Shown one piece after another: positions 42,612-52,100 of a stretch of 64,000 bases of DNA. The notes beneath the pieces are model-generated. The model saw only the letters and a program-made list of their open reading frames with translations, was not told where the DNA came from and did no database searches. This DNA is from Helicoverpa zea (lineage: Eukaryota > Arthropoda > Insecta > Lepidoptera > Noctuidae), in assembly GCF_022581195.2 (NCBI RefSeq), contig NC_061476.1, positions 5,564,098 to 5,628,097 of the forward strand. The letters run 5' to 3'. Numbering within the stretch: position 1 is the first letter of the stretch; each line of letters opens with the position of its first letter. Made by a program: the position numbers and the translations under genes.

Positions 42612-43938
42612 TATATATATTTAACTAAATTATTGAACTATTAGTTAAGGTGTTTGTTATAAATTTCAATAACTTTTTTGTTTTACGACCTTTTTCCCCT
42701 AAATCTAAGTATACATTTAAGTCATATCTCGAAGCGTAGACGCATAAACAGAAAAGTTTCTACACAAGAACGACAAGCAAACATTCTTGTGTAAAAACCG
42801 ACGTAGTCCACTTTGAACATCTTCAAAATGTTTCAAATAGAAATAAACATTAAAATTGTATAGCTGAAGGTATTTATTTGTAATGCTAGTCTCTTATGAA
42901 ACAAAATACTAATTATTCAATTATTATAATGTACTTATTGATTATTGATAAATACTTCAAGTTTATTAAACAAGATATAGTCTACGGTGTAACGAATTGA
43001 TTTGGCAATTTTTTGTGTATGAGCAATAGCGAGGCGCTCCAGCTAGGCGACGTAGTATCGCAGCAGAGGCATTTTCAACTTATATCGTAAGACATTACTT
43101 ATCGAGTTAGTGACATCGGCGCCTACTCGCCGCCACGCGGTTTACTATAATATGAGTATAAATAATGAGAATCAAAACGATCTAGCGAATCGGCAATGTT
43201 CAATTTTGTATAGAACGTTTCATAGTAGCGGTATTTGAGAGTTGTTACGTTTTATTTGTGAGCTCGCGAGGCCCGCCCCGCCCGCCTCATCCACGACAGT
43301 GGCGCGACAACTATTAAAACTATTAAACAATCTTGTAAGTAATTAAGTATTAGCTTCGAATCAATAAAGCCTTTTTAAAAAAAATTAGTTAAAAAATGAA
43401 ACTATTGAAACTTCACAATGTTTAAATAAAATAATATTAGTTATGATTTCAGTGATTAGAGAGGTCATGGTATCGTTTTGTGTATTATATAATATTGTTT
43501 CGTTGATATTCGTTACCACGAGTTCCCCAATGAAAGACATAAATAATTAGGAGTCGATCGTTGTAGAGGTGCGCACAGGCGCAACCCTTACCTAACAGAC
43601 AATTTGTTTGACACGACAGTCTGCCACTAACCATTTTAGCTGATAAGTCCCATTGTTGTATTTTTCGTCTCACAATAAATGAAAATCTATTTTATTGTTT
43701 TTACATGTGTGTTTTATTTGGTCATTCCCTTGTACATTGGTTACCAGTTCACTTTTCCATCGATAGATGGCAGGCATGGCTCGATAGTCGATCTATTTTG
43801 AATTACCTAGCAACTAAATTGATGTTAGGATCAACATGCCTTTACAAGTAAGCACTTAAAACCAAAATACATAGTTAACCAATCAACGCAAAATGAATAA
43901 TTAAACATAGTTATAAATAGAACATACACATTGAATAC
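42612..43938. other. Intergenic, no gene seen
   Basis: AT-rich sequence between the transposon and the receptor gene. Minus-strand AATAAA at 43691-43696 could serve the receptor. Nothing else was recognised. Confidence 0.5.
43691..43696 (-). terminator. Poly(A) signal of receptor gene
   Basis: AATAAA on the minus strand about 245 nt after the receptor stop codon. Confidence 0.45.
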
Positions 43939-44883
43939 CTAGCGATTGTGTCGCTTTTTCTTTACATATTCACAGAACAAATCACGATTACCTCTTGCTA
44001 TAATAAGTATTTGCTGCACATTTAAAGTATTTGCTACATCTCCAAACGTTTTAATTGGTTTATTTTTTATTCCTACTATTTCAAATACATACGCAATTGT
44101 CAAAACGTTGCTTAGTAGAAATATCAACGCAGACATGGCAAAGCGTCTCCATATGTTGGCTTTAGCAGTAACACCAGCCTTATTTTCCCTGAACAGAGAA
44201 TATAAAACTGTCCCGTAAATAATAATATTTAATATCAGAGGCACATAATATATTACATTCATAGTCATAGTCATTACGCGGAAAACATCGCCTCCTAAAT
44301 TATTAACGTAACTATACCACGTAGTAAAATAATACACGAATGAGATAAAAAATGGGACACCCCAAGCAAATAGAGAACTTTTCAAATATCTCCTATGAAT
44401 ATCAGTATAGAACACTTTTACGAGATCTTTGTAGAAAATAAAGAACAGCACTAATAACCAGAAAGAACCCGACAATTTTGCAAAAATAAATAAAACCGAA
44501 GGAAACAGTAACAATAAGTTATTACGTATAGGAACCCCTTCATAAATTAAAGAATAGGAGAGCACATAGAAAAAAATACTTAACATGTTAGCAAGGATTG
44601 TATTGAGTATCACGTAGTTTCTGAAATGCCGGAACTTCTTGATGAGGCACCACGATGTCAATCCGCAAATGAAGGAAACTAGAGATATTGCGATTATGCA
44701 CCAGTAGAAAATTGTGTATCTGTTATTAGATACAAAATAAGTTGTTGTTTGTGTAGATTTAGGGTCTAATAGACTATATAGCATATATTTACGTAAGGCG
44801 TTGTAATCACGGGTAATGTTTTCACTGAAGACGTATAGAAAGAAATTAACGGCACTGGTATGGTTTTGTGCCATGCTGACCAT
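43939..44883 (-). CDS. Divergent seven-transmembrane receptor (class B-like), intronless
   Basis: Single-exon frame of 314 residues from the first ATG (MVSMAQNHTSA). The frame is open 21 codons further upstream but only reaches a TTG, so ATG at 44883 is chosen. Hydrophobic spans lie at about residues 57-80, 90-114, 126-150, 169-190, 205-231, 247-270 and a weaker one at 282-297. The KKFRHFRNYVILN segment after TM1, W in TM4 (FAWGVPFF) and P in TM5 (YYVPLILNIII) resemble secretin/Methuselah-type receptors. There are two N-glycosylation sequons in the short N-terminus (NHT, NIT). No large ectodomain is present. The ligand is unknown and the family assignment is inferred from topology and these weak motifs. 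Confidence 0.7.
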   Translation of the reverse strand: MVSMAQNHTSAVNFFLYVFSENITRDYNALRKYMLYSLLDPKSTQTTTYFVSNNRYTIFYWCIIAISLVSFICGLTSWCLIKKFRHFRNYVILNTILANMLSIFFYVLSYSLIYEGVPIRNNLLLLFPSVLFIFAKLSGSFWLLVLFFIFYKDLVKVFYTDIHRRYLKSSLFAWGVPFFISFVYYFTTWYSYVNNLGGDVFRVMTMTMNVIYYVPLILNIIIYGTVLYSLFRENKAGVTAKANIWRRFAMSALIFLLSNVLTIAYVFEIVGIKNKPIKTFGDVANTLNVQQILIIARGNRDLFCEYVKKKRHNR

Positions 44884-44978
44884 TGGCGTTCCAGGGGGAA
44901 TTCGGAAAGACGCACGTAGATGTTTCAAATGTTTATAAAAACACAATCGAATGTCGCACTTGCCCTAAGATGTGACTA

Positions 44979-44992
44979 CGGATATATATAAA
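44979..44992 (-). promoter_or_regulatory. Possible TATA region of receptor gene
   Basis: Minus-strand TTTTATATATATCC about 95 nt upstream of the receptor ATG. A second TATAAA lies nearer, within TTTTTATAAACA at about 44933-44943. Confidence 0.35.
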
Positions 44993-45353
44993 ATCGACTA
45001 TGCCTCGTGGAGGTATGATACTTATTGAGCTTGAAACAATTAAACTTGTGTTCGTGGTGAGGTGGTGACCTTACCACGTTACCTACCTGTGTGAGTGAAA
45101 CCTGTAAAGTGACTTTGTCGAATGTTTAAAAAAAAACCATAAATAATAAATTAATATTTAATTCACTCGTTTCTCTAGTTCGGCGCGGCGTGTACCTACT
45201 TAGCTATACATATCTTTAATATCGAACATACTCCTTGATGCAAATCTCGTATCAGCAGAAACCAACTGCTTGTGTCTTCCGACCCAGGGGTAAAATAGGA
45301 GGCTAGGTTGGCTAGGATCCCTAGTCCCTACACACACGCCGTAGGATCAGGAA

Positions 45354-45526
45354 GGGTCAATTCCCACTGAAAGAGGAGCGGCCGGCAGCGGCCGGCAGCG
45401 GCCGTAATTGCAAGGGATTGAGCGCGAGCGCGGCGGGCCGCGCGGCGCCGCACCGCGCCGCGCTCTTACATTTTCCGTGCTCTTACGGCCGCTGCCGGCC
45501 GCTGCTCTTTCAGTGGGAATTGACCC
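45354..45526. mobile_element. GC-rich MITE
   Basis: 173 bp. Terminal inverted repeats GGGTCAATTCCCACTGAAAG are followed by inverted GCGGCCGGCAGCGGCC arms around a CG-rich loop. It lies between the receptor and lebocin genes. Confidence 0.7.
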
Positions 45527-45696
45527 GAACTCTTACCCTTTGCAACTCCCTCTATGTGCAATTTATAAAATTGGCATTGAACTAGACAGACACAGGGATT
45601 TAAATTAGGTAGATACCGTCTTGCTTAATTAACAAAAACTACGCTGCTAATGTAGCACTAGCGACCAATGAAACGGTTTTTTTACATAAAAATGTC

Positions 45697-45702
45697 TTTA
45701 TT
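45697..45702 (-). terminator. Poly(A) signal of lebocin gene
   Basis: Minus-strand AATAAA about 170 nt downstream of the lebocin stop. Confidence 0.5.
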
Positions 45703-45872
45703 ACGAGATGCTGAACATTAAACAATTATTAATTTTCGTTTAACAGGTGAACATAAAATTATCTTGATTAAAATGGCACTTTATCTATTTTTGTTAATTT
45801 TAGGCCTATTACCTAATACAGTGATTAAGCACTTCGTTTCATAGTGGACAACAGTACAACACCATCACATTC

Positions 45873-46352
45873 TTAAGCGTAAAGACGGCCGGGGGGTTTT
45901 TCATCCCAAGGGTACCTGGGGCGAGGGTTGAAAGGCGGCAGCGTGGGCAGGGGGAAGTCATACCCTGGCAGATGCAGCGACCTCGCGTTACGACGGTTGT
46001 ACCCGGGGTGAGTCGGTCCAGTGTCCCGGTTGGAAGACGGCCGACTTCCACTGCTGCCGCGAGAGCCTCTCGGGGTACCCAAACTTCTCGTGTACCTTCT
46101 GTTAGGGTCCAACTTGACATCATCTATGACTGAAGGCAGGAACGGGTGGTCAGCCGTTGTCGGGGCGCGTTCGATGTTATCTCCTTGATATAACCATAGA
46201 GGCTCATCATCCGCCCCACGGCGAGCTCGCATGATCACCGGCCGCCTCGGCTGCGGCGGTGGCCGATATGTAGGTAGAATAAACCGCTGACATGTTGATT
46301 CAGCGATCAAAAACACCGTAAAAACACACAGCACTAAAGTTAGCTTGCACAT
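45873..46352 (-). CDS. Leb: Lebocin antimicrobial peptide precursor
   Basis: Complete intronless 159-residue precursor of a proline-rich antimicrobial peptide secreted into moth haemolymph by fat body during infection. Residues 1 to about 21 are a signal peptide (KLTLVLCVFTVFLIA core). Dibasic/RXXR processing sites lie at 42-45 (RARR), 86-89 (RYTR) and 121-124 (RNAR). These would release an N-terminal proline-rich peptide (RFILPTYRPPPQPRRP), a middle peptide with the diagnostic EPLWLYQGDNIERAP and TADHPFLPSVIDDVKLDPNR blocks, and a 35-residue C-terminal peptide (SLHLPGYDFPLPTLPPFNPR...). The order and motifs match lebocins. The start ATG is the only one upstream of the signal peptide. Upstream TATA, GATA and kappaB-like motifs suggest immune induction. 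Confidence 0.93.
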   Translation of the reverse strand: MCKLTLVLCVFTVFLIAESTCQRFILPTYRPPPQPRRPVIMRARRGADDEPLWLYQGDNIERAPTTADHPFLPSVIDDVKLDPNRRYTRSLGTPRGSRGSSGSRPSSNRDTGPTHPGYNRRNARSLHLPGYDFPLPTLPPFNPRPRYPWDEKPPGRLYA

Positions 46353-46412
46353 CTTGTATATGCACTTAGGATGGAGTTTCTTGAAATGATATTTTGGTTA
46401 TATTCACGCGAG

Positions 46413-46420
46413 TATTTATA
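46413..46420 (-). promoter_or_regulatory. TATA box of lebocin
   Basis: TATAAATA on the minus strand, 61 nt upstream of the ATG, which predicts transcription starting about 30 nt before the start codon. Confidence 0.65.
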
Positions 46421-46522
46421 CGGCTTCTTAAGGAAACTGAGGTTCTTAACCAGAGACTCGATGCGTTGTGAGAAAAAGGGAAGAACCTCACTGGTCATTG
46501 TTTGTTTATATTTAAGTTTGCT

Positions 46523-46528
46523 AGATAA
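46523..46528. promoter_or_regulatory. GATA motif near lebocin
   Basis: AGATAA (WGATAR), about 105 nt upstream of the TATA box. GATA sites commonly accompany kappaB sites in insect antimicrobial promoters. Short motif, so chance occurrence is possible. Confidence 0.35.
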
Positions 46529-46593
46529 GGAGTTCATAAATGTGTAATGAACCATTAAATGTGTCAATAACATTAGGTAGCCTACCGAGTATC

Positions 46594-46603
46594 GGGGATT
46601 TTT
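46594..46603 (+). promoter_or_regulatory. kappaB-like site 1 upstream of lebocin
   Basis: GGGGATTTTT fits the insect Rel/NF-kappaB consensus GGGRAYYYYY exactly, about 240 nt upstream of the lebocin ATG. It is one arm of an inverted repeat with site 2. Confidence 0.45.
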
Positions 46604-46678
46604 TATAGGAATAGCATACTACGTGATAGGTTAGCATCTTTGACTAAGTTGAATCTATTTCGTGAGATCCAATTTCTA

Positions 46679-46688
46679 AAAAATCCCC
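46679..46688 (-). promoter_or_regulatory. kappaB-like site 2 upstream of lebocin
   Basis: GGGGATTTTT on the minus strand, in a mirrored copy of the arm around site 1 (shared GTATCGGGG core). Confidence 0.45.
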
Positions 46689-46804
46689 CGATACCTATAT
46701 AGTACGCTCCTACAAGGAAAGAAAAACGAAATCTATTACTCGGAATAAATATGCTATTACCTTATACCTAGCTATGTCATGCTTGCTAAATAAATCAAAT
46801 TCGT

Positions 46805-46881
46805 CAGGCGTTCGTCACGAGTGTGTCTAAGAAAAAATATTTAGTTTGAAGAATTTCCCTTAACCACGTGACGAACGCCTG
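46805..46881. repeat. Inverted repeat, 15-bp perfect arms
   Basis: CAGGCGTTCGTCACG (46805-46819) and its complement (46867-46881) around 47 nt. A tiny MITE-like unit or a structured site further upstream of lebocin. Confidence 0.6.
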
Positions 46882-46979
46882 TTTTTATTTTTTGTAGTGA
46901 GACCATCTGTTTTATTGCATTATTTCATTTTGACCATGTTATAGGTCCTATACCTACTCGTTATAATTATATTATAACA

Positions 46980-47165
46980 TACTAGCTTCCGCCAGCGGCT
47001 TTGCCCGCGTGGTGTGTTGATAAAAAGTAGCCTATGTGTTAATCCAGGGTATCACCTATCTACATACCAAATTTGAACCAAATCGGTCCAGCCGTTTTTG
47101 CGTGATTGAATAACAAACATACATCCATACATTCTCACAAACTTTCACATTTATAATATAAGTAG
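46980..47165 (+). repeat. Dispersed repeat (RTE-like 3' sequence)
   Basis: tactagcttccgccagcggc ... aaagtagcctatgtgttaat ... aaatcggtccagccgttttt ... cacatttataatataagtag is a pattern seen repeatedly in moth genomes. Related degenerate copies lie at about 53546-53745, 56690-56820 and 59183-59345. Confidence 0.5.
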
Positions 47166-47514
47166 GATTATACTATGTTCCCAATTTCAATTTAGGTGTG
47201 TTAACAATCATGCCGTTTCAGAGATTAGCTAAAAACACCAGACAGATAGACAAATATTGTAAAAATGTTTTTTGGTAAGTATGTTTTGAATTTTGGCAAA
47301 AGCTCTGAATTTCTTATTACCGACAGACACTTCCATCAATGTATTTCTACATAATCACTTCAAACTATAAAACAAAGTCGCTTTTTCTGTCCCTGTATCC
47401 CTATGTCCCTTTGTACGCTTAAATCTTTAAAACTACGCAACCGATTTTCAAGCAGCTTTTTTTATACATAGATAGTGATTAAAGAGGAAGGTTTACATTC
47501 ATTATAATAATAAT

Positions 47515-47881
47515 AATGGCGTTCACGGCCGGTTTCTGCCACGGCGGCTGTTCTCTCTTATGTAGGTATGGAGATCAGCCAGCTGCGCAGGACATATTAT
47601 AGTGCACGAGCATTTGCGCAGACACAGGTGCACTCCCTATACCTTCACTCTCATAACCCGATGGGACGGCAATCCGACACGACCGGAAAGAGATCAGGCG
47701 CAGGACCGACATTTACGTGCTCTCCGATGCACGGGTGAATCAATCACCACTCTTCCAGACTACGGGCTGCTTTGTGAAAGCTTAAGAAAACCCACATAGC
47801 GATTTCGGCCCGACCCGGGAATCGCACCCGAGACCTCGAGCACTGCAGCCGTGCTTTCGACCACTAGACCAACGAGGCAGT
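47515..47881 (-). mobile_element. tRNA-derived SINE, full-length head
   Basis: On the minus strand it starts CTGCCTCGTTGGTCTAGTGG (A box) and has B box GGTGCGATTCC at 47818-47828. The body is shared with fragments at 16248, 19862, 24838 and 54530. The promoter boxes are intact. Confidence 0.75.
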
Positions 47882-48243
47882 CATTATAATATAACATAGG
47901 TATCTACAATAAAAAGTGGGGAAATACTGTTATCCCGTGCGAAGCCGGGGCGGGTCGCTAGGTATGTAGGTATATGATAGCGACCGATCTAATTGCTGCT
48001 TATCAGCCTGGCGCGCGATCTTTGCTGACCTATCGTACCCAGTAGGGGATCACCCGTTATCTACATTTATTTTATATAAATCCTACTAATATCATATATG
48101 CGAAAGTTTGTGAGGATGCATGTATGTTTCTTATCGTTTCGCGCAAAAATAGCTGAAAGGATTTTTATTTATTCATTTGGATTTCAAACAAAGGATGCAC
48201 AGATCACTTACATTAAACACAAATGCATAGGAACAGCGTAGGA

Positions 48244-48394
48244 CGTCCACCAACGAGGTGGACAGACGACCTTATAAAGGTCGCCGGAAGACGCTGGATG
48301 CAGGTCGCTTCCAACAGGTATCTGTGGAGATCAAAGGGGGAGGCCTATGTTCAGCAGTGGACGTCCTATGGCTGAGATGATGATGATGATGATG
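48244..48394 (+). pseudogene. RTE-type reverse-transcriptase C-terminus
   Basis: Open to the natural stop: RPPTRWTDDLIKVAGRRWMQ then VASNRYLWRSKGEAYVQQWT and SYG-stop, followed by (GATGAT)n. This is the conserved C-terminal end of RTE-clade endonuclease/reverse transcriptase proteins. 5'-truncated. Confidence 0.7.
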
Positions 48395-49085
48395 ACATAG
48401 GAACTGATTGCTGTGTTTCCCCAATTACAGGAAACCACAGCATTTACTTAATAATAACTTGATTTTTATGAAACTTGGAAGCACAGGAAGCAGGCAGAAT
48501 CGAAGATACAAGCTTGTCTAGAGTGTAAGTAAGGTATTCCCCGTCCCATCTCGATGTAAACGTGTCTACATATCTCCGATAATAATTGACATGCTATAGA
48601 CATAGGTAAGTATCCAAGAAATTCAGGGTTCCATTGAATTTTCAACCGACTTCCAAAAAGCAGGAGGTTCTCATTTCGTCGATTAGCTAAAGAAGCCTTA
48701 GCGAGAATTCTATATCAAACGTTTTCTAATGGCATTCAATGGTTTGTCATTGGTCTGTACGGTAGTCTGCTCTACAATCGCAAGTTTCATGAATCCGTTC
48801 AGACGTTTGCACGTGTCGAAGTAACAAACATACAAACTTATGCTTTTATAATTTTGGTGTGTAAATTTAGCGTTATAGTTTACCCATTATAGATCCTGGT
48901 CTTCGGAGTAACGCAGATAAGAAATAATGTCAAAGGTGCAAAATACAATAAAACCAGAAATCATCATCATTTGAATTTGTATTTACAATGTCTTTATAAT
49001 AAAATAAACTTATACTAACGTAATAATAACTATCATTTGATACTTGTTTACTTATTGCAATAATAATTATCATTTTTATAGTAGT

Positions 49086-49153
49086 TTAGGGAAAAGTAAG
49101 TAGTCCGGGCGGTGGCTCGGGGGGCAGAAAGTTAGGCAACGACACACTGGGCT
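49086..49153 (-). CDS. Unidentified gene, last exon
   Basis: Acceptor tgttgacag, phase matched: GEPSVSLPNFLPPEPPPGLL then TFP and TAA. The Pro-rich end continues the character of the previous exon. No clear AATAAA lies just downstream on the minus strand. Confidence 0.75.
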
Positions 49154-52100
49154 CTGTCAACAATACATAGCGAGTTAACATCATAAAAAATACATAATAT
49201 AAAATCTATTTATGTTTTATTCCTATTACATTTTTAAATATTTGAATAACATACTTAATAGTAGTCGAAGAAAAGAATAATACAAAGACTGGAACGATTA
49301 AAAAATAGCTGTTTCAATCAGGCCTCTGTCACTCGACGTACTTGCGCGCGATAATTGCCTACCGCTCGCTGGGTTACCGGTAGCCCCACGCGGCTCAGGG
49401 CGCACAACAGTCACACGCGCCGCGCGCGTTCCAATATTATTATTTTTATTTCGTGGCATGTTATGCTGTTGGTTTTTATTAGGTTTTTTAAGCTACCTAA
49501 CAAACTGATGGATTATTTTGAGTTGTGTTGGTTTATATGCGACTATTGTAAGATTTAGAAACATATGGCCTTACTACAAAAACTTTAACCCCTGTTTTAC
49601 ACTTGTCTAATAAAATTTTGGCTGCAAAATGAACCGTATGTCAACGTCATAATTTGACATTTTTTTAGACAAGGCATAAACTGACGTTTAAAAGTTTTTG
49701 TGGTAAGACGGTTTATATTTATGAACTTATCTAGTAATTCTATTTTTTTTAAATAAATTAATACTTATCTACTTTATGATTTTAACAACAGAGTACATTA
49801 GGTACTTATTTTACTTTAGATACCTACTTAGTTATATGAATTGTATTGTGAGTTTTGTAGCTCAAAACACATCTCAAGTGTAAGTAGGTATAGTTCTGAT
49901 CCAACTTAATGACGACTCAGCACATTACGCGTGTCGCTACGCAGAAACCAATTTTAGGTAAGTATGTATCAACACTCGACGGAGTTGTACCATATGGGGT
50001 ATGGCACTTGTGCTCGAAAAATAGTTGGAAACCGCCTTTGTTTTTGACGAAAGCTTTACTTAAGTACTTACCTATGCTTACGTATTAGGTAATATTTAGT
50101 AATATGTACCCATACTCCATTTTAGTAGGCAATACAATAGTTAACTAAAGAAAAATATTCTTGATATTACTTTTTATTTAAAAACTCAGTTTTAAAAAAG
50201 GCTATCTTAAAATAAGCGTAACTTTGTTTTCCTACTTAAATATTAATAAATTGTATGAAGCAACACTAAGCGCGGCCACGGCACGGTTGCGGTCACTGAA
50301 CTGTGCGCTATGGCATTGGAATAACAATCAAGCGCTCGAACTTTTAAGGTTCATTTTATAACGCAGCTAGGAATTTGTAGGTAGTTGGGGAACTTGTAGG
50401 TGCTTATAACAGTAGGTATGGACTTTTTTGTATGGAGTGATTTATCTGTTACGTAGTAACTATTATATAATCTGTGGTTTCAATAGCATTCCAGCACCCA
50501 GATTAAAACTGAATCGTCTCCTAACGCCATAAATACTTTATTCCCATAAGTTCATCACAATTGGGTACATGATAAACAGACTCCCTACAACTTTTGGAGA
50601 ACATTACCTACATAACTTTAAGCAGGCTACATAAAAAGGTCCCTAACCGAGTATTATTAATACAGCAATAAAGCTTACCTAATTTCTGTGGCATTGTAAA
50701 CGGTGCATTAGGCATCATAGACTTTACCCCTTGTTGCTGCAACAACTGTTGTTGGGGCAACATCGGTGGTTGTTGCATCATGTTCGGAGCCTGTTGCATC
50801 ATGTTAGGTGCCTGTTGCATCATGCTAGGTGCCTGTTGCATCATGTTAGGGGTTGGCTGCATCATGTTCGCCGGTTGTTGCATCATGTTCGCCGGTTGTT
50901 GCATCATGTTCGCCGGTTGTTGCATCAAGTTGGGGTTGGTCTGCATCATTTGCGGCGCTTGTTGCATCATCATCATCTGCGCTTTGATGGCGAGGTGTAT
51001 GTTGGGTGGTGGCGAGCCTGGCGGTGGCGGTGGCGGAGGAAGGGCGTCCCACAGCGGCACGTGGTCGGCGTGGGACGCGGGACACGGCCAAGCGCAGCCG
51101 AAACGACGCGGCTTCTTCTTCTGAAAATGTTTAAAATTGATAGTTCAAAAAACTAAAAGGCATGCTTTTAGCACGCACATTTTTTTTGGATTAATTGAAT
51201 TTGTAATGACGTTGTATTGTCATCAGAGGTCAGAGCGTGTGCAGAATTTTATCCTAATCGAAGACCGGGAAGTGAGTCACATTAAGAAAAAACGTAAAAA
51301 CAAAATGAATGTTGTAAAACAATGTCTTCTGCTAGTCTACAAAATAAGTAAGTAATTAACACAATTATGTTCATGCAGATCCACAGAATAAATTAGTCAT
51401 GGGGTTGTTATTTAGCAATAGAAAATGTTTACCTTCTTAACAGGCGGTTCTTCCACATCGGAATCTTGTCCAGGTTTGTACCCATCTGCGAAGCTCACCC
51501 GTTTAGCGCCGCGGCTCTCCGGGACTGCCTTACTTTACATACGAAAAACAAAGTTACTTTAGATAAAAACAAAAGTAGTGGTGGCCTAGTGGGTAAAGAA
51601 CCAACCTCTCAAGTATTAGTGCGTGGGTTCGATTCCAGGTCGGGCAAGTACCAATGCAACTTTTCTAAGTTTGTATGCACTTTCTAAGTGTATCTTAGAC
51701 ATCATTGACTGTGTTTCGGATGGCACGTTAATAAACTGTAGGTCCCGGCTGTCATTGAACATCCTTGGCAGTCGTTACGGCTAGTCAGAAGCCAGTAAGT
51801 TGTTATTTTTTAAGACAGTTGTTTTACAATAGACAAGGAACGAATGAGCCAAATGCGTGTGCGATTGAGTCGAATGTTGCCAATGTTATCACTACTTAAT
51901 TTATTTATTTATTTTAATTCATAATTTATTGTATTTATTTTAATAATATTATTGTTTTATTTTTAATATATATTATTTAAATTGCCGGCGGACGTTAACA
52001 CGTCAGCTTTCGGCTTTTGCTGAAAACCAGCGCTGAGACTCTGTCCAACAGAGTAACAGCAACATGCTGAGCAAGGGCCTTTTCGCGTGGATGTGACGCA

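Larger units (their letters stand above)
46353..49085. other. Repeat-rich intergenic region
   Basis: Holds the lebocin promoter region, an RTE-type fragment (46980-47165), a full SINE (47515-47881), and an RTE C-terminus (48244-48394). No protein gene was recognised. Confidence 0.6.

Noticed and set aside
44884..44946. Upstream extension of the receptor frame by 21 codons
   Set aside because: The codon at 44946 is TTG. The first ATG in frame is at 44883.
50731..51156. Two long plus-strand frames with Cys/Met or Leu/His repeats
   Set aside because: Antisense to the Met/Gln repeat exon. Repetitive DNA stays open in several frames, but only the minus frame joins phase-correct exons on both sides.
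51525..51529. Acceptor at gtaag| for exon 13 of the unidentified gene
   Set aside because: It would put the exon out of phase with exon 12. The AG four bases downstream (gcag|TC) fits both phase and reading frame.
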